Below are positions 18,852 to 26,757 of a stretch of DNA of 64,000 bases, piece by piece (positions within the stretch are counted from its first letter, which is position 1; each line of letters begins with the position of its first letter). A program made the position numbers and the translations under genes. Where the stretch lies: assembly GCA_016218915.1 (NCBI GenBank), contig JACRCQ010000030.1, positions 1-64,000 on the forward strand, read 5' to 3'. The notes under the pieces were generated by a model. The model searched no databases, was not told the origin of the DNA, and worked only from the letters and a program-made list of their open reading frames with translations. This DNA comes from Deltaproteobacteria bacterium. GTDB lineage: Bacteria > Myxococcota_A > Polyangia > Polyangiales > Polyangiaceae.

Positions 18852-19762
18852 CGGGGTAGATGGCGTAGCAGGAAGGACTCGACTGCCCGATGGACCTCCT
18901 CGGGTCGCTCGACCGGGGCGAGGTGCGTGCAGCCCGGGCAGACGTAGGCTTCGGCGCAGCGCATGGAGCGCACGACCGCACGGGCATGCGCGGGGAAGGC
19001 GAGGCTGTCCTTGGATCCGACCAGCATCAAGGTCGGCACGGTGACGCGAGGGAGGATCCATCGCGCATCGTGGGCGATGTAGGACATCCCGAGCGAGCTC
19101 ATGAGGCGGATATCGAGCCTCGAAACGTTGCGAAGCAGGGCTTCCACGGGCTCGCGCGGTGTGAGCGTGCGGCTGAGCCCACCCAGGCCGTAGCCGACCT
19201 TGGACACAAGATCGTGCTTGATGGTCTGATCCTTGAGCCAGTCGGCGACTGCCGGGATGCGGCCTCCGAGGCCGAGCGTGCCTGACACCAGGTTGCGAAG
19301 TGGGTACCGGCTGGGGATCGGGCCGAGCGAGTCCCAGACGCTTCCGCACAGCAGGATGAGACAACGAAAGCGGTGTGGCGCACGCTCGTACAGCTCGAGC
19401 GCGACCCGCACGCCCATGCTGTGGGCGACCAGGACGCTTGGGGCGTCGCAGGTCGCGCGCAAGACGTCTTCCGCGTCTTGCACGAGACTCTCGAGGGTGA
19501 CGGACGCTGGCTCGCGGGGCTCTGCGCTCTTGCCATGGCCGCGGTAATCGAACTCGATCACGCGCCAGCGCTTGGAGAAGTGCTGGACCCAGGGCCCGTA
19601 GTAGTGCGTGGAGCAGTACAGCCCATTGCACAGGAGCATGGGCGGTCCTTCGCCGTACACCTGGACGTGGAGGGCGACCCCGTCGCGCGCTTCCACTGTC
19701 CGCGTGCGCGGCAAGCTTGCGGAAGAGCCGGTGGATGCGGAAGGTGAAGCGGGCTCTGTCAC
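18848..19762 (-). CDS. Alpha/beta hydrolase
   Basis: 304 residues. This is a classical alpha/beta hydrolase fold: the oxyanion region LLCNGLYCS, FDYRGHGKS after the third strand, the nucleophile Ser115 in VAHSMGV, an acid in VGSKDSLAF and the His in CTHLAPVERPE. The substrate is unknown (ester, lactone or haloperoxidase-like). There is no signal peptide. It is the first gene of the operon that continues to the AgmX/PglI lipoprotein, a hypothetical protein and agmatinase. Confidence 0.85.
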   Translation of the reverse strand: MTEPASPSASTGSSASLPRTRTVEARDGVALHVQVYGEGPPMLLCNGLYCSTHYYGPWVQHFSKRWRVIEFDYRGHGKSAEPREPASVTLESLVQDAEDVLRATCDAPSVLVAHSMGVRVALELYERAPHRFRCLILLCGSVWDSLGPIPSRYPLRNLVSGTLGLGGRIPAVADWLKDQTIKHDLVSKVGYGLGGLSRTLTPREPVEALLRNVSRLDIRLMSSLGMSYIAHDARWILPRVTVPTLMLVGSKDSLAFPAHARAVVRSMRCAEAYVCPGCTHLAPVERPEEVHRAVESFLLRHLPR

Positions 19763-19858
19763 GGACCGAACCTAGCATGGATAGGGGGCGCGCCAAGGGG
19801 TGGTGAGCGGCCTCAGGTGCCTCTTCATGGGGCACGAGATCCGGTGTATCTGTCGCGG

Positions 19859-20983
19859 ATGGGTTCAACGAATCTCTTGCGCGCGAGCAGGGGCGATGCG
19901 GTACCCGCCTGCAAGCTGATCCCGATCGTCTTGGTGCTGAGCTGCGCCGGCTCATGCAAACCATCGACTCCGGTTGGCCCAGAGCCCCCCGCGCCTCCGA
20001 CCACCACGCAGCAGACCCAGCAGTCGAATCTTCTTCTGTTCCCCATGGCAGAGGCGGAGGACCTGCTTGGACGGGCCGTGCACGCGACTCCGGAAGGCGG
20101 ATGGACCATTGCCGAAGCGCGGGCGCCCGGGTGCGAGGTCTCGGTTCGCAAGACCAAGGCGGAGTTCAGCACACGTCGCCAGGTCAACCTCCACGACATG
20201 ACCTCGGTCTCGGTCGGATTCGCGAAGTTCGTGGGGTTCGAGGCGAAGTACGGCCGATCGGTCGTGGCGGACATCCAGATCGACAACACCGAGATTCTGA
20301 AGGCGGACACGAGAGGCACGTGCGGCGACCTGATCGTGGACAGCGTGTTCGTGGGGCGAGGGAGGCGACTGCTGTCGTTGTCGTCTGAAGTGGGTGGCAA
20401 GGCTGGCGTGACGATCAGCGGTGTGACGCCTGGCGCGGAGCACTCGAGCGGCTCCAACATCATCGACACGACCGAGTGGAAGACCGACCAGGCCTACGGG
20501 TTCTCGACTCGAAAGGTTGCCAACGTCCAGCCGCTCGATGTGACCGTTCGTCTCCCGTCGACCGTGCAGGATGGGGAGCTGGTGGATATCAGCGTCGAGA
20601 CGAGCCGCAAGGCCTACCTGGTGGTCTACTATCTGGAGAGCGACGGCAAGGCAGAGCTGCTGTGGCCGTCCAACGAGGAGCCAGAGCCCACGGCGGAGCC
20701 TGGGCGTGCTGCGCCCATTCCGTCGCAGAAGGAGAAGATGGCCGGGATCTCGATCAAGGCAGCGCTTCGCAATCCAGCTGAAGAGGCGCGTGAAATGCTT
20801 GTGGTCTATGCATTCACCGAGAAGGGCGACTTCGACCGGCTCAAGCCCGCTGTGGGAAGCAGCGACACCAACGGTGCTGCGTACGCTGCGCAGCTGACGC
20901 GGCGCATCGGCGACATCCCGATGAGTCGCTGGTCCCGTTCGCTCACGAGCTACGTGATCGCGCCGAAGAAGAAGAAGGGGTAG
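19859..20983 (+). CDS. Lipoprotein with DUF4384-like domain
   Basis: 374 residues from the ATG at 19859; a GTG at 19817 would add 14. A signal segment (IPIVLVLSCAGSC) ends in a lipobox-like Cys. The middle is a beta-rich domain of unknown type. The C-terminal 120 residues (LVDISVETSRKAYLVVYYL, then ELLWPSNEE and later EMLVVYAFTEKGDFDRL) match the DUF4384 pattern, in which a beta-sandwich reports a value and is often attached to kinases or envelope proteins. It ends in a Lys-rich tail. It is divergent from the hydrolase operon. Confidence 0.7.
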   Translation: MGSTNLLRASRGDAVPACKLIPIVLVLSCAGSCKPSTPVGPEPPAPPTTTQQTQQSNLLLFPMAEAEDLLGRAVHATPEGGWTIAEARAPGCEVSVRKTKAEFSTRRQVNLHDMTSVSVGFAKFVGFEAKYGRSVVADIQIDNTEILKADTRGTCGDLIVDSVFVGRGRRLLSLSSEVGGKAGVTISGVTPGAEHSSGSNIIDTTEWKTDQAYGFSTRKVANVQPLDVTVRLPSTVQDGELVDISVETSRKAYLVVYYLESDGKAELLWPSNEEPEPTAEPGRAAPIPSQKEKMAGISIKAALRNPAEEAREMLVVYAFTEKGDFDRLKPAVGSSDTNGAAYAAQLTRRIGDIPMSRWSRSLTSYVIAPKKKKG

Positions 20984-21044
20984 GGGACTGCTTCGCACAA
21001 GCGCCCTTGCGCGATCGATTCGATAGCGCAACGATGCGTGCACC

Positions 21045-22538
21045 ATGCCGACAAGCCAAGGGTTGTACGGATCATCGCTCGGGCTGCTGACCGACTTGTA
21101 CCAGCTCACGATGAGCTATGCCCATTTGAAGAATGGGCTGCAGGACACGGAGGCGGTGTTCAACCTGTTCTTTCGCAAGCTGCCATTCCAGGGCGGGTTT
21201 GCGGTGTGCTGCGGGCTGGAGGACGTAATCCAGTACCTGGAGCGCTATCGCTTCGCCGAGGACGATCTGGCCTATCTTTCTACGCTGCGCGGTGGAGACG
21301 GGGCAGCACTCTTCGATGAATCGTTTCTTCGTTGGCTCGGGGACTTGAAGCTCTCGGTGTCGGTCGATGCGATCCCGGAAGGGACCCTGGTATTCGCCCA
21401 CGAGCCTCTGATCCGGGTGCAAGGGCCGATCGTGCAATGCCAGCTGCTGGAGACGGTGCTGCTCAATCTGATCAACTTCCAGACGCTCATTGCCACCAAG
21501 GCAGCAAGGATTTGCCTGGCTGCGCGGGGGGAGCGCGTCATGGAGTTCGGGTTGAGGCGCGCCCAGGGAATGGATGGGGCGATGTCCGCGTGCCGGGCGG
21601 CCTACGTGGGAGGGTGCGCTGCAACGAGCAATGTGCTTGCAGGCAAGGTGTTTGGGATTCCTGTGGCAGGCACGCACGCACACAGCTGGGTGATGTGCTT
21701 TGAAACCGAGCTGGAGGCGTTTGATGCGTACGCCCGGGCGTTGCCGAACAACTGCATCTTCCTGGTGGACACGTACGACTCGCTGGAAGGGGTCAGACAC
21801 GCGGTGCAAGTCGGAAGGCGATTGAGCGCTTCCGGGCACAGGCTCGCGGGAATCCGGCTCGACTCCGGGGATCTTGCGTGGCTGAGCGTGGAGGCGCGAA
21901 AGATCCTGGACGCCTCCGGATTTCAAGATGTGTCGATTGTGGGGAGCAATGACCTCGACGAGCACCTGATCGAGAGCCTGAAAGGGCAGGGTGCAGCGAT
22001 TGCAGTGTGGGGGGTGGGCACGAGGCTGGTGACTGCCTACGAGGAGCCGGCCCTGGGTGGGGTGTACAAGGTGACGGCATTGCGGAGGCCAGGGGAGCCG
22101 TGGCAGGACAAGCTCAAGCTGAGCGAGCGGTCCGTCAAGACGACCACGCCGGGAATCCTTCAGGTCCGCAGGTACCGGACGGACGATTCGTTCATTGCAG
22201 ATGCGATCTACGACACGAGGCAGAAACCAGAGGGCTCTTGGACGCTCGTGGATCCGAATGACCCGACGCGGACCAAGACCGTGGCAGAGGGGACAGCCCA
22301 TGTGGACCTGTTGGTGCCGGTGATGCGGGGCGGGGAGCGAATCTATCAGCCTCCTGCGCTTGCGGAGATCCGCGCGCGAACGAAGCGGGAGCTGGAGTGC
22401 CTGCACCCGGCGAGCAAGCGATTCGCCAATCCACACGAATACCCCGTGGGATTGGAGAGGTCGCTTCATCAGCGCAGGATGGAGTTGATCGTGAAGCTCA
22501 AGAAGGAAGTGGCAGCGAGCCGGGAGGGGGCGCGATGA
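21045..22538 (+). CDS. pncB: Nicotinate phosphoribosyltransferase
   Basis: 497 residues. It converts nicotinate and PRPP to nicotinate mononucleotide in the Preiss-Handler route of NAD salvage. Diagnostic stretches are LLTDLYQLTMSYAHL at the N-terminus, EFGLRRAQGMDGAM, GTHAHSWVM and GIRLDSGDLAWLS, followed by the VGTRLVTAYEEPALGGVYK nucleotide-binding region. The length is typical of the Gram-positive/proteobacterial long form. Its stop overlaps the pncA start by four bases (ATGA), so the two salvage enzymes are translationally coupled. Confidence 0.95.
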   Translation: MPTSQGLYGSSLGLLTDLYQLTMSYAHLKNGLQDTEAVFNLFFRKLPFQGGFAVCCGLEDVIQYLERYRFAEDDLAYLSTLRGGDGAALFDESFLRWLGDLKLSVSVDAIPEGTLVFAHEPLIRVQGPIVQCQLLETVLLNLINFQTLIATKAARICLAARGERVMEFGLRRAQGMDGAMSACRAAYVGGCAATSNVLAGKVFGIPVAGTHAHSWVMCFETELEAFDAYARALPNNCIFLVDTYDSLEGVRHAVQVGRRLSASGHRLAGIRLDSGDLAWLSVEARKILDASGFQDVSIVGSNDLDEHLIESLKGQGAAIAVWGVGTRLVTAYEEPALGGVYKVTALRRPGEPWQDKLKLSERSVKTTTPGILQVRRYRTDDSFIADAIYDTRQKPEGSWTLVDPNDPTRTKTVAEGTAHVDLLVPVMRGGERIYQPPALAEIRARTKRELECLHPASKRFANPHEYPVGLERSLHQRRMELIVKLKKEVAASREGAR

Positions 22539-23149
22539 GGGTATTGATCCTGGTCGACATCCAGAACGACTTTTTGCCGGGCGGGGCGCTGGCGGTGCCG
22601 AGGGGCGACGAGGTGATTGAGCCGGCCAATCGAATCCAGAGTTCATTCGATCGGGTGGTGGCTACCCAGGACTGGCATCCCAGGGCACACGGGAGCTTTG
22701 CATCGCAGCACCCAGGGCGAAAGCCGGGGGAAGTCGTGGAGCTGTACGGATTGCAGCAGGTGCTGTGGCCGGAGCATTGCGTGCAGGAGACGCAGGGAGC
22801 GGCATTGGCTGGCGGGCTGACGACCACGGCAATCGCTCGGGTTTTTCGCAAGGGGATGGACCCGCGGGTGGACAGCTACAGTGGGTTCTTTGACAACGGG
22901 GGGAAGAACGACAGCGGGCTTGCGGCCTGGTTGCGGGAGCAAGGGGCCAGGGAAGTCGTGGTCTGCGGGCTTGCCCTCGATTACTGCGTGAAGTTCACGG
23001 CGTTGGATGCAGCGCGGCTCGGATTCCGGACTCGACTGCTGGGAGACGCGTGCCGGGCCGTGGAATTGAGTCCTGGCGACGGGCGTCGAGCGATCGAGGA
23101 GATGCAATCGGCGGGCGTGGAGCTGGTCGGCGTGTCGGAGCTGTTGTGA
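22535..23149 (+). CDS. pncA: Nicotinamidase
   Basis: 204 residues. It hydrolyses nicotinamide to nicotinate and ammonia and feeds the enzyme encoded just upstream. The isochorismatase-fold triad is visible: Asp10 in VDIQNDFLPGGAL, Lys in VFRKGMD, and the nucleophilic Cys in GLALDYCVKFTALDA. The metal ligands include DWHPRAH. The ATG overlaps the pncB stop. The gene also supplies pyrazinamidase activity in relatives. Confidence 0.95.
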   Translation: MRVLILVDIQNDFLPGGALAVPRGDEVIEPANRIQSSFDRVVATQDWHPRAHGSFASQHPGRKPGEVVELYGLQQVLWPEHCVQETQGAALAGGLTTTAIARVFRKGMDPRVDSYSGFFDNGGKNDSGLAAWLREQGAREVVVCGLALDYCVKFTALDAARLGFRTRLLGDACRAVELSPGDGRRAIEEMQSAGVELVGVSELL

Positions 23150-23320
23150 CGCAATCCGACAACGCTGGGTGAGCTGAGGCGCTTAAAGAGGAGTGCCGGA
23201 ACACGAGGTGGCGCGTGGTCCGGCATCCTGGAGGAGGTCAGCTCTCCTGACAGGGGATCTATCCTGGCGCCGCGGCGGCGTCATGAATCGGGGGTTAATT
23301 GTGGTTCATTGAGGGGGCGG

Positions 23321-23357
23321 GGGTGCGTGCGAGGGGGATGGGGGGTCGCACGCACCC
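23321..23357. terminator. Strong hairpin between convergent genes
   Basis: GGGTGCGTGCGA at 23321-23332 pairs perfectly with 23346-23357 across a 13-base loop. It lies between pncA (ends 23149) and the convergent lamin-tail gene (ends 23378), where a bidirectional terminator is expected. No U-tract follows on either strand, so Rho dependence or an RNA-stability role is possible. The rest of 23150-23377 shows nothing coding. Confidence 0.55.
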
Positions 23358-23377
23358 GGGAAGTGGGGGAATGAATA

Positions 23378-24811
23378 TCAGCTGCGGCGTCGCCGACGCG
23401 CCAGTCCTGCGGCCGCTGCAATCCCGAGGAGCAGAGCGGTCAGGCCTGAGGCATCGGAGTCGGAACCGGCGACCCGGCATCCGCATCCGCCATCGTCGCT
23501 CGAATCCACCGGAGCGGGAGGAGTCGCGGAGCCGGCTTTGCCACCAACTCCGGCATCGGGCGAGCCGCCCGAGCCAGCCGTGCCGCCGCCCTTGCCGGCA
23601 GCACCACCGGTGGCTGCGCCTGCTGCGCCGCCCGTGGCCGCACCAGCAGAGCCGCCTGTGGCAGCGCCTGCTGCACCGCCTGTGGCTGCGCCAGCAGCGC
23701 CACCGGTCGAAGCGCCAGCCTGTCCTGCCGCGCCGCCTGTGGCCGCACCAGCGGAGCCAGCCTCTCCTGCCGCACCCCCGGTAGCCGCTCCTGCGGTGCC
23801 TGCAGCGCCGCCCGTGGCCGTGCCCGCGGTTCCAGCGGTGCCTGCGGTACCCGCTGTGCCTGCAGCGCCGCCCGTGCCTGAGCCAGCCGTTCCGGCCGTG
23901 CCCGCGGTTCCAGCTGTGCCCGCGGTTCCAGCCGTCCCAGCGGTGCCGGCACTACCGGCTGAGCCGGCGGATCCAGCTGCGCCGCCGGTGCCGCCATCCG
24001 GTCCCCATGGCGTGGGAGTTACTGAAGCGCAGGCTGTCCAGTTGGTGTTGTTCGGCTCGCTGGTCTCATCATGTCCGGATACGCCATTGCCTCCGGTCAT
24101 CGTCTGGCCGGTCTCGGCCATGTCCGTGCGGCAGGTATTGAGCGTGGTCGTGCCAGAGGACAGAGGGGCATGCAGCGTCGTGCCGTTGTTTGCGGTGTCC
24201 GCCAGATAAGTAGAGCCCTTGACCGCAACGCCTGTCTTGTTGACGCCGTTGCAGGATCCGTAGCCGACGTAGTCGATATCGGTCACAAGGGCCGTAACGC
24301 CGTCCCAATAGAACAGGACGATCGGCTCGCCGCCGTTGGTGAGGCCATGGGTGGAGCCGACTGCACCGGTGAAGGGAACAAGCATGTCCGTGACAGTCGC
24401 GCTCGACTTGACTGGGTCGGCGAAGGCGACCTCGTAGTTCGGATAGACTCCGAAGCCCACGAAATTGCCAGTGGTAGCGCAGGCTGTCTTGAAGCACTCC
24501 GCACCACCGACGGAGATGTACTGGGTTTCGCCGGGGGCGATCGTGGCGCCGGCAGGGAACTGGACGAGGAAGTCGGCGTTGTCCACGGTCGGCATCGTGG
24601 TATCCGCGATCTGGTAGTAGGTAACGAAGTCCGCGAGGAAGTAGTGAGTCAGGTCGATCGCGGTGGAGCCTGGATTGTGGATCGCGATGTACTCAGCCGG
24701 GGTCGGGCTGACCACGACTTCGGTCAACAGGAGCTTTTCAGGTGCAGCCAGGGCCACGGTGGACGTGAGCACGGCAGCGGCACCAACCAGAAGGGAAGTC
24801 AATTTTCTCAT
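23378..24811 (-). CDS. Lamin-tail domain protein with low-complexity linker and MYXO-CTERM
   Basis: 477 residues. A Sec signal peptide with AxA cleavage (TVALAAPEK) is followed by a lamin-tail-like beta domain (LLLTEVVVSPTPAEYIAIHN onward, to about 150). A further beta region extends to about 265. A linker of about 140 residues made only of G, A, S, T, Q, K and E comes next, then SSDDGGCGCRVAGSD, a helix and ARRRRRS: a textbook MYXO-CTERM. It should be exported and sorted to the cell surface. Lamin-tail domains are thought to bind surfaces or DNA-like polymers, but the ligand is unknown. Confidence 0.88.
   Translation of the reverse strand: MRKLTSLLVGAAAVLTSTVALAAPEKLLLTEVVVSPTPAEYIAIHNPGSTAIDLTHYFLADFVTYYQIADTTMPTVDNADFLVQFPAGATIAPGETQYISVGGAECFKTACATTGNFVGFGVYPNYEVAFADPVKSSATVTDMLVPFTGAVGSTHGLTNGGEPIVLFYWDGVTALVTDIDYVGYGSCNGVNKTGVAVKGSTYLADTANNGTTLHAPLSSGTTTLNTCRTDMAETGQTMTGGNGVSGHDETSEPNNTNWTACASVTPTPWGPDGGTGGAAGSAGSAGSAGTAGTAGTAGTAGTAGTAGTAGSGTGGAAGTAGTAGTAGTAGTATGGAAGTAGAATGGAAGEAGSAGAATGGAAGQAGASTGGAAGAATGGAAGAATGGSAGAATGGAAGAATGGAAGKGGGTAGSGGSPDAGVGGKAGSATPPAPVDSSDDGGCGCRVAGSDSDASGLTALLLGIAAAAGLARRRRRS
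23570..23996 (-). repeat. Low-complexity GTAG/GGAA coding repeat
   Basis: In-frame short repeats encode first AGTAGTAG-type and then ATGGAAG-type units of the linker in the lamin-tail protein. The opposite strand and other frames are also open across it, producing spurious Pro/Ala-rich reading frames. Copy number is probably variable between strains through slippage. Confidence 0.75.
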
Positions 24812-25230
24812 GGATCACCTCGGGTATCGATAGAAGCCTGAAAGCTACACGCGTCGGGGCCCGCAGTCCAATCGATCCGAGGAGGACGGACGTGGGCGAG
24901 GGAAACGTGCGTTTGGAAAGCGGAATCTCGTGAAGGGGTCAGAGGCCAGGGGGACAGCGGCGACAGGGCAGGGGCGGTGCGGAGCCGCGACCGGCCGGGG
25001 GGAGGAAGCGCGCGTGAGAGGCATGCAATGGAGCCTCACTCGAACAGACGAGACGAGTCTGCAGATGAATGCAATCGACTTCCTCTCCCGGGAGACCCGC
25101 AACGAATGCCAGCTATGGATTCGACAATGAGACATATGGAATTAAGGATTCGCGTGAATGAACCCCATGGTCGATTCGATCCAATAATATCTTTGCTCCT
25201 TGCAGAAGACTTGTGGCAATCTCCGCTCCC
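24812..25230. promoter_or_regulatory. 419-base gene-free region with AT-rich promoter for the H1-like gene
   Basis: No convincing gene lies here. The last 100 bases are strikingly AT-rich for this window. TAATAT at 25185-25190 is a good -10 candidate 40 bases before the ATG at 25231; I see no clear -35. On the left side the region must hold the promoter of the minus-strand lamin-tail gene. The strong base-composition contrast suggests high or regulated expression of the DNA-binding protein. Confidence 0.4.
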
Positions 25231-25698
25231 ATGAACTCAACCGAAATCCAATCCAAGATTCAAGCTGCTGCTGCCCGATTCACCGACGAGATCGTCGCCA
25301 TCTTCGGCCAGGCATTTGCGAGCGTTGCATCGGACTTCGTTGGCAAGGCCCCGGTGGCTCGCAAGGCTGTTGCCAAGAAGGCCGTTGTGAAGCGTGGACG
25401 TCCAGCGGGCGCCAAGAAGGCTGTCGCTGCCGCTCCCAAGGCTGCCAAGCCCGCGAAGGCTGCGAAACCTGCCAAGCCCGGCAAGCGCGTGCGTCGCTCC
25501 GGCGACCAGCTTCTCGAGGTCGGTGGCCGCGTGATCAAGCTGCTCGCCGCGAACAAGAAGGGGCTGCGTATCGAGCAGATCAACAAGCAGCTTGGCACCA
25601 CCACGCGTCAGCTGGCGCGTCCCATCCAGAAGCTGCTGTCGACCAAGAAGATTCGCAAGGTCGGCGACCGCAGGGCTACGACCTACTTCACGGGCTGA
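25231..25698 (+). CDS. Histone H1/AT-hook-like DNA-binding protein
   Basis: 155 residues. The N-terminal helix (about 1-40) may dimerise. Next comes an AT-hook core, KRGRPAG, and a Lys/Ala/Pro-rich tail (AKPAKAAKPAKPGKR) like eukaryotic H1. The C-terminal 60 residues (LLEVGGRVIKLLAANKKGLR, then LARPIQKLLSTKKIRKVGDR) look like a small winged helix. It is probably an abundant nucleoid protein binding AT-rich minor groove. The ATG at 25231 was chosen over the upstream GTG because the protein then begins MNSTEIQSKI, a natural helix start. Confidence 0.78.
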   Translation: MNSTEIQSKIQAAAARFTDEIVAIFGQAFASVASDFVGKAPVARKAVAKKAVVKRGRPAGAKKAVAAAPKAAKPAKAAKPAKPGKRVRRSGDQLLEVGGRVIKLLAANKKGLRIEQINKQLGTTTRQLARPIQKLLSTKKIRKVGDRRATTYFTG

Positions 25699-25740
25699 GA
25701 ATCGATTCCCGATCGCGTCAATCACGCGTAGACTGGACCC

Positions 25741-26694
25741 ATGCGGCTCGTCACTGCTGCCTGGATCCTGCTCGTTGCTTCTCCTGCATTTGCGGATGAA
25801 TGCACGCAAGGATGGGTGTCTTCGCTCGACGTGCCGCGCGATGGTGCGACGGTGCGCCCCGGGGCACACTTCCGCGTGCTCGAGTATTGGGGATGCTCGC
25901 CCGTGAGCGGTGGCCCGAAGCACCAGTATCGATTGCAGAACGGCAGCGGCGCAGAGATTCCTTTTCGGACCGATGCCTGGGCAGACCACTACCTCGAGCT
26001 GGTACCTGAACCCACAGTCGCTCAAGGTGACCTGCAGCTCGAAGTGCGACGCCCCGTCGACAAGACCACGCTCGGTCCCTTCGAGAAGCTCGCTCGGGTC
26101 CAGGTGGCCGGGACGCCGGACACGATGCCTCCAATTTTTCAGGGGCTCTCCGATGGAAAGTCAGAAGCCATCGAAGGCAGTGTGATGCTGAGCCCCTGCC
26201 AGGCAATCCCCGGCTGGCAGCTCCAGACACGTTTGCGATTCGCGCAGGCGACGGATGCGGGGAGCCATCATGACGAGTTGATCTACCTGCTGGAGCGCGC
26301 GCGTCCTGGAGCAGATACCTGGGAACGCGTGACCACCCTGCGTCCCACGCCGCAGGGCGAATGGATGACATTCTCCTGGAAGGACGAGCGGGGATGGGGA
26401 GAGTCCTGGGTCTACCGGATGCATGTTCGCGACATGGCGGGTCATGAGACGATCGGGGCGAAGACCGTTGCGATCCGCAATCCAGAGCTGCCGACTCGAG
26501 TGCTCGCGAGACCGGATCGACGCAGCGCAGCGCTGGAGCCATCTGCCCGTGGCCGGTGCACATGCGGCGCAGCAGGACGCTCCCTGGGCGCGGAGGAATT
26601 CGCGGCCCTGGCGGGGATCGCCGGGGGCATCACGCTGTGGATGGCGCTGCGCAGGCGCAGGTCCGGCGCCTCTTGCGGTGGCGCGCGCGGCTGA
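25741..26694 (+). CDS. Exported protein with variant MYXO-CTERM-like anchor
   Basis: 317 residues. A clear signal peptide (WILLVASPAFADE) is followed by two beta-sandwich-like regions with few Cys. The end reads RCTCGAAG, then a hydrophobic stretch (EFAALAGIAGGITLWMAL) and RRRRSG, the same order as MYXO-CTERM but with CTCG in place of GCGC and a short tail after the Arg run. The role is unknown. The ATG lies 43 bases after the H1-like gene; a shared transcript is possible. Confidence 0.75.
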   Translation: MRLVTAAWILLVASPAFADECTQGWVSSLDVPRDGATVRPGAHFRVLEYWGCSPVSGGPKHQYRLQNGSGAEIPFRTDAWADHYLELVPEPTVAQGDLQLEVRRPVDKTTLGPFEKLARVQVAGTPDTMPPIFQGLSDGKSEAIEGSVMLSPCQAIPGWQLQTRLRFAQATDAGSHHDELIYLLERARPGADTWERVTTLRPTPQGEWMTFSWKDERGWGESWVYRMHVRDMAGHETIGAKTVAIRNPELPTRVLARPDRRSAALEPSARGRCTCGAAGRSLGAEEFAALAGIAGGITLWMALRRRRSGASCGGARG

Positions 26695-26757
26695 TACCCT
26701 TTGGGTTGTGCTTTGCCCGATCGAGCCAATCGACCGATGGTCAGAACGAGGTTGCCC

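Noticed and set aside
17835-19964. 709-codon minus-strand frame joining two genes, possible fusion
   Set aside because: Its first half is another frame of the hydrolase gene. The lipoprotein signal peptide at 18851 and the ATGA overlap show the true start.
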